A stretch of 64,000 nucleotides of DNA, from positions 930,001-994,000 of the forward strand of contig CALSFV010000018.1 of NCBI GenBank assembly GCA_943737045.1. Reading direction: 5' to 3'. A program made the position numbers and the translations under genes. Positions 37,985 through 52,100 of this stretch are shown piece by piece. Source of the DNA: Parapristionchus giblindavisi. Taxonomy: Eukaryota > Nematoda > Chromadorea > Rhabditida > Diplogasteridae. Within the stretch, counting starts at the first letter, position 1. Every line of letters begins with the position of its first letter. Under the pieces are notes generated by a model. It did not search any database and had not been told where the DNA came from. It saw only the letters and a program-made list of their open reading frames with translations.

Positions 37985-39012
37985 ATATGAGGCCGTTTGC
38001 GTAAGACTCGACTAAGTGCCGACACAGTAAAAAAATCAAATTTTGGAGATCGGGGTTCTCAAGGGTGCTCATGACGATGGTCACGCTCATTTTGCACCTA
38101 GAGCCACCGTTGAGGCCAGACGACGTCGCGTTGAAATCGCGTTTTTAGTAATTTCTCGTGACCCGATCGTGCTAAAAATTGCAAAATATACCCTCAGGGG
38201 CAGAATTTGATGGCGATCACGCCTGTCTAATTCATTTTTCATGGAAAAATTTCAGAAATTTTCAAAATTGGAAATTTAGTCGATGAAAGAAGTAAGTTTT
38301 GCGAGATACATAGATCGGACCGGAATGGCATCAGGATTCCATAGAAAAAATTTCAGCCAATTTGCGCCCGAGTCATTCGAGATAATCAACTTTTAGTGTA
38401 GTCATTTTGCCGTTGAAGAGTACGAAAGAGGCTAGAGAGTATGAAATTGTGAGAGAGCAGAGAAGGTTGAAGGGAAGGGCATCCCGTCCACTCCCCTTCA
38501 TTCCCATCCTGATCGTCTCACCTGCGTCTTTGCCCTCTCGCCCCAGCACACTCTCTCGTCTCTTGCCTCCGCATCAACGGTAAAATGACAACACTAAAAG
38601 TTGATTATCTCGAATGACTCGGGCGCAAATTGGCTGAATTTTTTTCTATGGAATCCTGATGCCATTCCAGTCCGATCTATGTATCTCGCAAAACGGACTT
38701 TTTCCATCGACTTAATTTCCAATTTTGAAAATTTCTGAAATTTTTCCATGAAAAATGAATTAGACAGGCGTTATCGCCATCAAATTCTGCCTCTGAGGGT
38801 ATGTTTTGCAATTTTTAGCACTATCGGATCACGAGAAATGACGAAAAACGCGATTTCAACGCGACGTCGTCTGGCCTCAACGGTGTCTCTAGGTGCAAAA
38901 TGAACGTGACCATCGTCATAAGCACCCTTGAAAATCTCGACCTCCAAAATTTGATTTTTTACTGTGCCAAATTTTATTTATTTTAGTCGATTCTTACGCA
39001 AACGGCCTCATA
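37985..39012. repeat. 1.0-kb palindrome just upstream of the DUF229 gene
   Basis: 'tgaggccgtttgcgtaaga' near 37988 is mirrored at about 38994-39010 inside flanking TATATA. Arms of about 0.5 kb meet near 38510, with a CT-rich centre. Its right end lies only about 90 bp before the DUF229 start codon, so it forms the upstream region of that gene. Confidence 0.85.
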
Positions 39013-39080
39013 TATATTTTGAAATTTATTTTGCACAATTGCAGCTCCCTATTCTGTACTCCTTTGGACTACGTCACTTA

Positions 39081-39086
39081 TTTCAG
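39081..39086 (+). promoter_or_regulatory. Probable trans-splice acceptor of the DUF229 gene
   Basis: TTTCAG lies 17 bp before the ATG at 39104 with no upstream coding exon, the usual arrangement for spliced-leader addition in nematodes. Confidence 0.5.
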
Positions 39087-39103
39087 TATCACAATTTAAC
39101 CCT

Positions 39104-42100
39104 ATGATCACTCGGACTGAATCATTCTTTGTATGTGTATCGCTATTCTATTTGACTGGATACTTTTACCTTGACGAGAAGGGTAAGTTGTCTCTACAAT
39201 TGTTTCAGTATTTTTTTTCGCGGTATTAATGATCTGATATGCATACATTTCAACAGTCAAAAGTCCATGTAAAGGATAAAAAAAACTTCCAGAAACGTAA
39301 ATACAAACTCGACCAGTTTTTCACATTTTTGTTTTTTTACAGTTTTTTTTATTGAGTGATACTAAATTAAACATGCGGGCATAGATACGCGTGCGATAAA
39401 CTTTTCATAATCTATAATCAAATTGATACGATTTCAGAGGACGAAACTAATATTACATCCGATAATGCCTATACCACATGTAAACTTGAAGAGATTCCAA
39501 TTTGGGATGAACAGACCCGATTTCTTTCCGATTTCCCTCCACCTCCAGACAGGTTTCATCACTAATAAAGATAACACTAACCAATATATTCTTATATATT
39601 CATTATTCTTATTAATGCTTTTTCATACAATTGATGTTATAATAATAGTACACATTGATCTCTTTTTAATAAACATTATCATATGGAGAAAATTATTTTT
39701 CAAAAAAAAAATTAAGACGATGATTGTAGGGAATGGTTTTAGAAAATATTGCATATGTTCAAAGTACTTATTATGCAATATGAAGTGTAACAATTGATGT
39801 TTTATGATAATAAATAAACTATTTTCTTGATTTCCTCTGATTCTTTGCCAATAATCATATGATTTTACATTATCTTAGAAGATGAAATAAAGAATACTTA
39901 AAAATTTTGATAAAAGTTTTTCAACTTGAAAAAAAAACAAAAACATAAACTTAATCTGAATAAAGCGGCTTCATCTTGCATGATGAGCATATTTTGAACA
40001 TACCAAATATCTTCGAAACACATTGATTACAATCGTGATCAGAATGATGAGAAAGACCTTTGTATATAATTACTCCCAAAGTTATCATACTTTACTTTTA
40101 GTAAATAAGATTAATAATAGATTTATTTTTTTCAGATGTACAGATTACACCAATTCTGATGCATGGACAGAAATAAACTCTAGTGGACAAATCATACTGA
40201 AGCCGCAACACCAGAAATCTGGCAGAACATGCCAAGCGAGGTTAGTTAATTACTTATCTTTTCTACAGCCTAATGAGAAATGCGCAAAAGTTTACACTCT
40301 TACATAGTATATTGCTCGGACACCACCTTTAATGTAACTAGTGTAGAATTCACTGTTTTATATTTTCTCAGCTTTCGAACTGAGCATAAATCATAACCTG
40401 GAATGTATTCACTCTGTTTTATAAAACATCAGAGTTAAATGTTCCTTTTGAGAATAGAGAAAATTCAAAACAAACCCATCATTCACTGGGTGCATTTATC
40501 GCGGAATATTTCCCTTAATTTAAGTTATTTTTGTCAGAGTAGCTTGAAAGTATTCCACGATACGAGCAAAAGAAAAATGGTAGATGGTTTTTATCCGCCC
40601 GGGTGTTTAGACCTACATTTCATTCTCAGAGGTCTAACTTCAAAAGGTAGAACGCCCGATTTAATCTGGTCAAACTATCCAACACAATCGAAAACGATCT
40701 TTGTATTTTTTACCCGCAATGGCCTTTATTGACGTGCCCATTTATTGAGAGAATATTTAGTAAAAAATAAAAAAAAATAGTCATTGCAGACCATTGACAT
40801 TACAATCGGACATTAAATTAGAAGATAATCCGTGGATCGATATTGAAACCAAATATGAACACAAGGTATCATAATAGATAATAATGATAATCTCGAGCTT
40901 TTAACAATTTTTCTTTTCTCTCTTCCTTGTTATTTCGCAAATCTTTATTAGATCATAATATATTTCAGTCCGATATCGTCGAGGTTCAATGTCACGACAG
41001 TGGTCAGGTCTCCTACAGGAACATTCATACACAAATAGTTAAAAGGTTAAATAATCAATAGTTTTCTATTTTTAACAATAATCAATCAATTAATAATCAG
41101 GGCAACGAGCAACTCTACAATCGATTCTCGTCCAAGTGTTTACATCATCTTATTGGACTCTCTAGGAACATCTCTAGCAAGAAGGTTTTACTTATGCCTC
41201 AAATGAAACTATTATTCACCAATTATTTCTTGGCACAGTTCAAAAACGTGGTACAGTTTTCTAAAAAAATAGCGATTTTCTTCGGCGACGAAGTAATGAA
41301 AGCGAACATTATATTTGAGAGAATGATGAGATCTAAAGAAATCGGTTTTTAAATAAATTCAGATCGTTCCCACGCACTCTGAAGTTTCTGCGTGACGAGT
41401 TCGATGCAACTCACATCAAATTTTTAAATAAAGTCGGTGATAATAGCAGACCAAACGGCGTTGCCTTTCTCATGGGTTTGTTTTCACTTTTCCCTATTTT
41501 TGAGGGCATCGAATTACAGAAGTTGATTATGTGAGTTCATTGATCTATATGAGAAAATAATCAATAAGTATATTCAAATCTTAAATTATACAGGAAAGTT
41601 GTTGAGTGATATTGATCGATCCACAGTTGGTCTACCTTCCATTCCGTCAACCGAGGGATTATCCAGCTTCTGTCCGCGATTTCTCGACAACGACAGCTTT
41701 GTGGCGTCGGACTTCAGAAAGGTATCACACATTTCGATAATTATCATCATCGAGTATTTCTCTATATTATTGATATCGTAATTAGATTTTGTGATCGATT
41801 TCTCTTCAATCATCTTTATCCGACGGATAATACAATCCTGTAAAACAAATTCATAACTTCAAAATTATTTCATTAAAATAGTAACCGACAGCTGTTCATT
41901 CCATTGTTGGATAAAATAATGTATTATTGTGAACAATGCTCTTAAAGTGTCACGAGATTAGGAAGTTTTACTTTTAACTTTACAATATGAAATCCAATCA
42001 TCGGTAGAATTCCGAAACAAAGAGGAAGAAAGATGGATAAAAAATATTCAAAAAACCGTCAAGAGTGCGATTTCTCAGTCCTATCTTTCATCATTTATAT

Positions 42101-45100
42101 GATTATTTGTGTACAGACAGGCTATGCAACCATGATGGCAGAGGATTGGGCCACGGGAGTCTTCAATTATCCAAATTGTGTCGGATTCAATAAACCTCCC
42201 GTTGATCACTACATGAGGTTTAATCCACTTTATCGCATTTTATTCTTTCTTTTATCTCTTTTATCACACATCACATTCAGTGACACAAGTGCTTATCTAA
42301 TCTTGATCAACTATAGAAAATTTTAAAACCTACGATTTCAACCCATTTTGTTCCTATAAACAAACAGAGTTAATTTGAAACTCATCCGAACTTTCACTCT
42401 CTTGCCACTGTGTTTTTTATGCTTTTTTCCGTTTTGTAGTAATTATCTTGGTCTTTTCCTATTCCGAATTGAGCAGAGATGTAATGATGTAATGATTTCA
42501 GGCCATTCCAGCTAGGTCTTCTCGATGATGATCTACGTAAGAGAATGACATCTAATGGATGTAGTAAGGATCACACTTTCCTTCATCAATACATGCAACA
42601 GTTCATACAAGCCTATCCAGGTTTTCGTTACATTTATTCTCTGTTCTGCATAACATATCCAATTTTCACCAACACTAACCTTGTCTTAACATAATATATT
42701 CATATGTTTTGATCCATGATGTTTCCATTGGTATTGGCTTCTCCCATCACACCGATTGGTCATGAATGACGAACATCGTTAAAGGGAGCGTAACCTCTCT
42801 CAATTGTCTCATCATTGCGCACACTATTTCTCTGTTCTCTAACAACGAGAGAGTGCACACAGAGAAAAGAGGTGTTATCCACAGCACATAAGACCTGTGA
42901 AGTGTTATATTTAACACTTTTTGGGTGTTAAAATAGCTCAAAAAGTGTTAAATTTAACACTTCACAGGTCTTATGTGCTGTGGATAACACCTCTTTTCTC
43001 TGTGAGTGTAGAGCGTTGAAGAGACCGTTGACAAAGGTTTCGGTCTCTTTAAAAGACTTATCAAACCGAGATATCCCTTACCTGATACTCGACAGTTGAA
43101 GGGTTAAATAGTATTATTGTTACAATGTTCATTATTTAAATGATTCAGATCAACCCAAACTCGGCTTTACGTGGTCAACTTATCTCGGTCATAATGACCC
43201 CAATGGGTTCTTCAGTGCTGACGAATACTTTCACAAGTTCTTCGAGAAGAATAAAGATGAAGTACGATACTGTTGAATATTATGATTTCCATATAATTTA
43301 TTCGTACTTCTTCATACATTATGTTATATCATCTTTGATATGAAGCCGTCGTCGTATTCCCATGATATGATACGCGATAATTCCCTTTAATTATTGATTA
43401 TTTTAGTTCGATAATTCCTTTTTATTCTTCATGGGCGATCATGGAAGTCGAATCGGAACTGTACGTGACTTTCGCAAAGATTTTAATATTGTAAATGTGA
43501 TAGCTCTTAAGATTCGTTTGACCAAAGCAGGCCAACGAGATCTGAATTCACCACTATTGTATCTCTCCATTCCTCGGAAATACAGGTATCTGCGATTATT
43601 TATCGTAGTACAAAGCAATCAATGCAAAGTTCTCACGATAAAAAAAATATGTTATAAAAAACAAAAAAAAACAGAAGGAATCTTTGTTTTCAACAGTTCA
43701 TTGAAAGGTGACATAAAAAAATTATTTCAGAAGCGTTTTCAAGCACAACTTGGACATGAACTCAGAGAAGCTTGTATCAATGTTCGATGTACATGCCACT
43801 TTAACGGATATTTTGAGGACTTTTGGAAATGGAAAATCTGCCGATTTCGATGAACCATTCACAATGACCAATCAACAAATACAAGTAAACCTTATTAAGG
43901 AATTTCAAATATATTTCGAAATTTTAAATTCCTTTATTTAATTTTCCGACGACTTCTGCAGAGTTCATCGCTACTCCGGCCACTGCCACCAGGAGAACGA
44001 ACGTGTTTGACTCTCCCGATTCCATTAGAATACTGTATCTGCACCATTCCTCGTCAAAGAGTTATGTTAGTATACTGAGGCCCCATGTAATAGAACTTCT
44101 GTTAAGAAAAACGAACATGCCGTAATATTAGGCAACTCTTGAACTCTCGCGAGAGTCATCCCGATGCACTCTCTCATTTCTTTTTTTCTGTGATATCACG
44201 CGTGTCGCGTAAGGTTCAAATAAACGGTGGCACATTGAAAAAGTCGAAAATGAGCAGAGGTCATTTTTTGGTAGTCCATAGGGCCCCTAACAGCATGGCT
44301 CGAGCTTTTTTTTCATATCTTCATTTTCAACGTCGAGAGACGACGTCAAACTTTTTGGAGGCCAAAATCGGCCGACTTTGGAGCTCTGTAGCTCTTCGGG
44401 ATGTGGTTTTGGCATCGAGTCATCAACAGAAGAATTTCCTGGAATGTCAAGGAGAATGCACCTGAATCATTGGCCGATCGATATTTTTATTAGTATTTGT
44501 GCAAATCGATTTTGTTGTATAGTTTTCGTAAAAATATATGGGCCGAAAGTTTTCAATAGCTCATTCGACAGAGCTCGACGAGAGGATTTCAATGGTATGC
44601 TGAATGTCTACTTTATCTATATGCGCTCGAAAATTATGAGCATTTCAAGGTTTTAATTGTGTGCGATCGCACGAGAGGAGAGTGACGCAGCCAGTGATCT
44701 ACCCACTCATGTGAACAATTCGCTCATTTTTAATTAGTTTTATTGTTGCACTAGTAGATCTCCAAGTTATTATTGATAATTTTCTAATATTCATTTCTAT
44801 AATTTAATTCATAATTCATAACGAATCGATGAATATTGCTCACCATAAATGCAAATTACAACAAAACAACAAAGAGGAGTAAAATTCACAGGAATATTTC
44901 GTAACACTCTTCCTCGACTACCATCCTAATGAAGTCATGTTCGGGTTTTCTAGAATCCCCTCATCCTCATCCTGTCCCTCCTCGAAGACGTCATCGTCCA
45001 TCTCCGAGTCCTTCGACTCCTCCACAGCTCTTCTTTTCCTGTTCAATCCACTGGTCGATCGAACACTCGACTTCGTCTCAGTGGACTTCGGATACAATCG

Positions 45101-46698
45101 GAACCATGGTGACCTCTGATAGAGCTTTATCGAAAACATTTAGACTTTAAAAAATCAGCAAAAGAAAACTGCAGCAAGGGGGATCGAACCCCTGACAGTC
45201 AAAACTAAGTGCAGACATCTTATCCACTACACCACGCACGGTTGGTTTGAATGTTGGTAGATGTGTTCACCAACCAATCCGGATGTATTGTGTAGAAATC
45301 CACACGAATTTCTCGATCAAAAAATATTGAAATGCTCATAACTTTCGAGCGCATATAGATAAAGTAGACATTCAGCATACCATTGAAATCCTCTCGTCGA
45401 GCTCTGTCGAATGAGCTATTGAAAACTTTCGGCCCATATATTTTTACGAAAACTATACAACAAAATCGATTTGCACAAATACTAATAAAAATATCGATCG
45501 GCCAATGATGCAGGTGCATTCTCCTTGACATTCCAGGAAATTCTTCTGTTGATGACTCGATGCCAAAACCACACCCCGAAGAGCTACAGAGCTCCAAAGT
45601 CGGCCGATTTTGGCCTCCAAAAAGTTTGACGTCGTCTCTCGACGTTGAAAATGAAGATATGAAAAAAAAGCTCGAGCCATGTTGTTAGGGACCCTATGGA
45701 CTACCAAAAAATGCATTAATATGTGGGGGTCAAAAAATGTGCCAAACACCCACGGATTTTACTCGATTCTTCAGCGACACGCGTGATATACTCCTGCCAG
45801 AGAAAAAAATGAAAATCATATAGTATTTTTATTTTGAGTGATAACTTTTTCAGTAATCGTGCGGTGGTTGAACGATCTAGTCAAGCAGTTGTTGATCATG
45901 TAAATGGAATTCTACGAACAGCCAATATCACGGAATATTGTCAAGCATTCAGCGTGGCGAGGGTATGCAAATTTTGTAACTTTAAACAATTTATTATATT
46001 TTAAAATATATTTGAGGTTCTGAACGTCGAGCGAATTCAGGATAAGAAACATGTGTATGAAGTAACTGTAAGAATGAATCAGGGAGGAGCCACTTTTCAG
46101 GTAAATTTTGCTTCATCAACTTTGTAGAATAGTAAAGGTAAAGTATATCTATGTAAAAAGCGAACAGCTTCATTATTTCTTTTCGCTAATTTTGATCCCA
46201 ATCAAATGTATTTTGGGCTAATTGAATAATGAGCCGTATTTGTAGTCATATGTCAGTTCTAACTCCTCAAATCATTGGAAACTCCATAACATTGGTAGAG
46301 TAGACCTGTATAATACTACGAGTCATTGTATTCAATCTCAAAGTAATAAGTAAGTCTTTAGACTATACTCAAAGTTGAGTTTGAATCATTCTATGTTCTT
46401 CGAAACTACTAGATGGTGGAGTTAATAAAAACATTGAATGTTTTTATTAACTCCACCATCTAGTAGAACGCAAGTTTAGCAGGATCAGTCACCAGTTTCA
46501 AACAAGATATTCTCTTATATTCTAGTTTGTAAACCAGATATTGTGATAATTCAAGAAATTCATAAATTATTTATTCATTCGCATTGATTTCAGGCAATAT
46601 TGTTACTGTCGTCCCTATATTCTCAGCGAGGCTGTATTTATTTATCACTATTGGCTCAGGATTGCAGTTGTTTTGTTGCCTATTTTTGTTGTTTTTAG
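39104..46698 (+). CDS. DUF229 family protein (alkaline-phosphatase-like fold)
   Basis: Exons in consistent phase: 39104-39182, 39438-39552, 40136-40240, 40790-40865, 40969-41045, 41101-41184, 41363-41475, 41594-41721, 42117-42217, 42502-42620, 43149-43261, 43407-43464, 43531-43585, 43731-43884, 43962-44065, 45854-45962, 46041-46100 and a last exon from 46594. Landmarks of the nematode family: an N-terminal hydrophobic anchor, spaced cysteines, [31 protein letters not shown], the metal-site-like [16 protein letters not shown], and [12 protein letters not shown]...EYCIC. DUF229 proteins belong to the sulfatase/alkaline-phosphatase superfamily; their substrate is unknown. They are likely secreted or membrane-anchored. 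The final exon is the least certain: it has a C-rich ending with stop at 46696-46698. The intron 44066-45853 has swallowed a 1.6-kb palindrome. Confidence 0.82.
42856..43004. repeat. Foldback MITE in DUF229 intron
   Basis: 'cacagagaaaagaggtgtta' on the left is mirrored on the right end. The centre carries alternating 'aagtgttaaatttaacactt' palindromic blocks. It lies wholly inside the intron between 42620 and 43149. Confidence 0.85.
44191..45790. repeat. 1.6-kb palindrome inserted in DUF229 intron
   Basis: Arms 44191 to about 44655 and about 45320-45790 are inverted copies (shared 'atatcacgcg', 'gacgacgtcaaactttttgg'). The loop of about 660 bp contains a tRNA-like module at 45170-45240 and an open stretch with acidic/serine codons near 44930-45120 on the minus strand that I cannot identify. 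ORFs in the two arms translate to the same peptide, as expected for an inverted repeat. Confidence 0.88.
45170..45240 (-). repeat. tRNA-like module in palindrome loop
   Basis: On the minus strand: A-box-like 'tggtgtagtggataaga', then an ideal T-arm (agggg, 7-nt loop, cccct) with B-box ggttcgatccc. The acceptor strands pair only partly and the anticodon loop is not clear. Of the tRNA-like sequences here, this and 353-423 look best preserved. Confidence 0.5.
46406..46466. repeat. Perfect 30-bp hairpin in DUF229 intron
   Basis: 46406-46435 and 46437-46466 are exact inverted copies around a single G. It lies in the penultimate intron of the DUF229 gene. It may be a miniature foldback or a recent palindrome-forming event. 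Confidence 0.9.
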
Positions 46699-48053
46699 AT
46701 CGACAAGAATTTAATGAATTCGTCGAGTCGTTATTCAATTGATAAATATGATGAACCATTTTCCAGTTTTGTATTATTATTCATAATTAAAACACAAAGC
46801 AACGCGCTCATTTCACCAAAAAAAGCAATCCTGTCAATAAACTTATCTTTTTACTGTTTGATGCATATTGTTCAAACATCAACTTCCCTTACAATTTCTT
46901 ATCTCCGTCGTTTTTAATCTTTATTTCTGCGCAGACTTTCTTCAGATTTGTAAAGTCTATATATTTTCTTTATATTTATTATATCCTAGATAGAGAATTT
47001 TATTTTTATTATTTTATCATATCCTTGTTATTATGAGATAATGGAAAAGTTTTAACGAAATTCTGATTTAATCTACTAAGTTGAAACATGGAAATCGAAA
47101 AGCGCGATGGATATTTTCAGATTAATGGATGCCCAATATTTCAGCAATTATCTAAAATAGAGTGAAGAAAGATGAACGATGGTGTTGCATTGATGGATGG
47201 AGGAATGAAGGAAGAAGATGGATTAATGTTTTAAACGATTGATTGGATGAGGATGATAGAAGAAAGATTAAGTGGGTAGACAAAGTAGGAAGAATGCATA
47301 CTACTTTAAGGGTCAGAATCATCAATTGGATATTTATCCTATCAGTGCTGATAGAAGATCGACTGTCTATTCAGAAGAATAGGAAGAGAATGATAGAATA
47401 TGTCATATGACAAATGGTTAGCCCACAGAATGTATGAACAAGATAAAGATTGATTGATATAGAGATCGTAAGTTTCCCTTAGTCGATTGAATCCTTGATC
47501 GTTGATGATCGAGTCATCTCTCTTCTGTTTACTCGTAAATTACTCATGTTCAAACTAAAAGAACTAAAAAGGGATAAGCATATCAATGAACACCATAATT
47601 CAAACTTGACATTGAGAACAACTCCAACTTTCTTCCTGAACTTTACCATAGTTCGTAAACCTTGTTGAATTGTTCCGATATCTAGACAATAAAGTCGGAA
47701 ACTTTATCGATAACGATGACTAAATCAAATTAATTCAGCGGAGAGATCGTGGTGAGGTGAGTATTTTAGTTATGTATGGAATGTCAACTAAACTATAAAA
47801 GTAACAGTAAACTACAGAGAGTGAAATCAAACTACAAAACAAAAATGTAAAGACGATGAGGTGGATTGATATGAATAGTTGAGTAAGTATGAATATAGTT
47901 AAGTCGTGTAAAATGAAAAGTTAACGATATTAATTAATAACAACAACAAAAAAACAAAATGCGATGTTGATAAGACCTGTGGAAGAAAATATTATGAATC
48001 ATTCACAAGGTAATTGATCATTATCGATTAATCATTGATTATTTAGCATGAAT
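46699..48053. other. Convergent intergenic region, nothing recognised
   Basis: Between the 3' ends of the DUF229 and RIF1 genes. A purine-rich tract (about 47160-47290) is the only compositional oddity. No exon or RNA gene was found. Confidence 0.45.
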
Positions 48054-49148
48054 CTAGATAGAAGAAGCTGCTCGCTCCTCGAGTACCTACAATGAGTACA
48101 TTTCAGTATAATGAAAAATGAGCAATCGATAGAAAGAACAACGCTGTCCTAGACAGGAATAAAAACATTATACCCAGCAATTTAATACCTCATAGTGAAA
48201 ATTTTCCAAAAAATATTGTTCTCTCAACTTTCCAATGTAATAGATGAATCGATAATAAAAAGAAAGATACCTTTTTCTTCTTCACTACAACATCACACAT
48301 CTCAGTGAGGATAGCAATGGTTTCGTGTATCTTTTCCATTGGATTAGGGAAGTTATCGAGATCATCAATGTAGTCACTCGTATACCTTTTCAAATCTGTA
48401 AAAATGAAGGTAAGTAACGAGACTATTTTGGTAAATAGACGAAACATGGATCAACCGGGTTATAAAGTAATAATTACAAATTCTCTGCTCTGGCCACATT
48501 CTACCATTAACAAAAACGATTCACATAACATAAATTGAGGTATTTCTTTATAAGAACAATGTAAGCAAGAGCCTGTCTCACCTTCTAACTTCTTCCTATA
48601 TTCAGTCTCCATTGTCACATTCTCTTCATTCTTTTGAACATCATCACGAACATTGGTGGTTACCGTATCCTCACCACTCACTACCGTATCTCCATCAATG
48701 ACAACTATCGTATCTTTGTCAGTGACCATCGTATTATGTAATACCGTAACCATCTTCTCCTCACTCTCACCATCTTCTTTGATCTTCTTCACAACAATGG
48801 GAGCATCGGACATGTTGAGGCGCTTACGGAACTGAAGTACGACTCAGTGAATAATATGGACATTTCATTTAGGGAAACCATCACTAAAACTTCATATCTT
48901 CCAATAAATTCAAGCAAATCAGTGGTATACTTCAATCAAAACAAACCTTGGTCTTGGGTGTTGTTGCTCGTCGCACAGAGGGAGATTGATTCGATTGAGA
49001 TGACAATACTACCGTATGCTCACTCTTGGATACTGTAGCCGACTTCTTCTTGTCAGGAGTCGCAAACTTGGAAGCCGATGCGCCCATCATTTTCGCGTAC
49101 ACATTATCGAGAACTGATTTGACGGTTTTGACCTAAATGATATACTAG

Positions 49149-49192
<44 letters not shown>

Positions 49193-52100
49193 CGAAAGCG
49201 TGGAACACTGATTCAGCAAGACTTCGACTACAAAGCCAGCTCCTTTCAATCAATAAATATAAGCAATCACGTAAATAAATAAATTAATGCGGATCAAACA
49301 GATACGTTATGAATAAAGAATCAATCGATACCTTTGGAGGTCTGATTCCAATCATACAATTCAAATCGTTAATATCCAATGAGGCCAGTTGTCCTACTGT
49401 CTTCACGTTCTTCCGATCGAAAGCAGCTTTCACCATCTTAGTGTTACTTCTGAATTGTTATTCATAAATATTAATCTGACATTGACTGATATTGATTGTA
49501 AACAAGATAACATTTACAAAATACTGATAAAAACACAGAAATATAGTGATTGAATCAATCAATCAACTGTATGACTAGAATGATATAGTATAATATATTG
49601 AATAACGGATAAGAATCACTTACCCAAACTTGAGCAATAAGCCATCCAACGAATCAGTGCACGTCGAAAGTGAAGGGTAGATCAGCTAAAATGTAGATAA
49701 TAATAATAATTTTAAAAATAAATGGCATAGTGATTTCATGTTTCAGCCTGATCATTTAGCAACAATTAACCAATAATTGAGATACTCACCCCACTTTCCT
49801 CTACATCGTTCTTCACTTTCTCATTATCCTCATCCTTCGAATCTACCGTATCCACTACATCTACCGTACTCTTGTCCAGTACTGTATCTTCATTCATCTT
49901 CTTTCCAACATCATATTCATCGATGGGTACCGTATCCCGTCCAATCTCTTTCGTGTCGATATTCTCTTTTGCCTTCTTCGCTCCAATAGCACAATCAGAC
50001 AGATCGATACGCTTGCGAAACTAAAAAAAAGATTAGCTTTTTTTTAAATTTAAGAAACCAACAATTAATTTAATTAAACCATGAACATTAGATAATGACA
50101 TGATAACAAACAATCAGATCAACGAACCTTTGCCTTAGGTGGAGTTCCAGAAGGAATACTCTTAGGTGATTTGGATGGAGGTGACGATGATCCTATCGTA
50201 TTCCCATTATCTGAAGGTACTATAGTCTTATTCTCGGGAGTAGTCATCGAAGTCTTGGACGACGACGTGCTCATCTTTTTCGTGTAGTAAGCCTCGAGAG
50301 CCGATTGGATGGTTTGGATCTGGAAGAATGCAATATTGATTAATTGATTGTCATTCACTTATTGAAAAGTCATTAATCATAATGAGAAAAAAAAACATGG
50401 TCTGAGTAATTCATACATGTACTGCATAAGGTTATCGACGCAAACATACATTTTCGAGCACCCACATTGTGGGTACGGATCAGTTTATGAATTGATCTGC
50501 TTATAAAAAACGGGTCACTTTATCACATATTTTTTTTTAAAAGCGAAAAATAAGCAATTTTACGGGTCAGTTTATAATCGGGCTAGTTTATCACAATTAC
50601 GGGTCAGCTAATAGTTCTGAAAATGTGAGTTGAACAAAAATGTATGGACGCAAATGAACAACTCTCATTGGACTAACTCAAATGGAGAATGTAATTACAA
50701 ACAGAAAACAATAATCAATGAATACTCTATCGACTACCTTAGGTGGTCGAATACCCATCATTCCATTCAATTCTCTCGTATTCAATACAGCCAACTCTCC
50801 AATTGTAGTCACATTCTTCCTCTCAAATGCTGTCTTCACCATCTTCGCATTGTTTCTAGAAAAATTATCGATATGCATGCCGTATTGATATTAACCATTT
50901 GAAAGGCATACCCAAACTTGAGCAGTAAGCCATCAATGGAATCAGTGCATGACGCGAGTAGTGGGTAAACAGTCTGAATAGGTTTCATGAATAATGGATA
51001 TCTATATTAAGCTAAACAAACTTTTAACTAAGTTTCATAACATCAATATATTCATAAATGAAACTAAAGTACCCACCTCACTCTCATCATCTTCATTCAA
51101 CTTTTCCTTATCCTCCATATCTTCAATATTATCCTCTTCAATAATCACATTATCCATCATATCGATCGGTTCCTTTTCGACGATATTGAAATGAACACCA
51201 CAAGATGGACGACGTTTCTATAATCAATCAATAAGTAATCTATTAGTCATTCAATCAATAAATTAATCAATGACTAATCAATCAATATTCCACAGTATTC
51301 CAATCGCAACATGACTCAAAATTCCAAAGTGTCATTCCAATTAAAACCAAAATAACCAAAGTATTTCAATCGAGCTAATCCATCAAAGCAAAAACACAGT
51401 ACCTCCTTGTTTTTCTTAGACGACGACAATATACCAACAGGTTCGATTTGACCACGACTGAAAAAATGATTTCATTTTAATCATATTAAGCAAAGCTAGC
51501 AATTTTAACAACAAAAAACAATAATCTCACTTCAATGGCGTACTGGGTACACTATTCGGTGAGGTTGAAGTCTTCTCTGGTGATATCATATTCTTCTGAG
51601 GTGTAGATGTAGTAGAAGATGAAGATGAACAAGATGGAGTCGCTTCTTCACAATCTACCGTATCCACAGATGACACTACCGTAACCTCTGGTGCAGGCAC
51701 CATATCCATACTCTTGGACGCCACCTTATCCCTCTTAGTTGTAATCGTATTCTTTATGGGTACGATACTCTTCTCGGGTGACGAATCAATCGATAATGTT
51801 CTCAGTGGAGCATCGTCATCATCACCCTCCTCCTCTACAGTACCCTTTATATTAACCAGAACAGGAGACCGTATGAAGATGGCCGAAGATCGTTTCGGTC
51901 TAGTTGCAGACTTCTTCGGAGTTGTAGCCAGATCCATATCCGGAGTTTGGCCACTCTTAGTGGTGGGAGTACGAACCTCGGCTACCGTACCGGCAATCAC
52001 TTTCTTGGACGACTTGGCCACTGATGATGGCGCAGAAGCTGTTGGTCGCTTGGAGCGAGACTGTAAATTATCACATAAAATTGAAATATCATCGAAAATT

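Noticed and set aside
44139..45749. ORFs of 90-125 residues giving the same peptide on both strands
   Set aside because: They lie in the two arms of the 1.6-kb palindrome; the duplicate peptide is explained by the inverted repeat, not by paired genes.
49777..49989. His/Pro/Ser-rich ORF on the plus strand
   Set aside because: Antisense shadow of the RIF1 linker exon 50022-49790.
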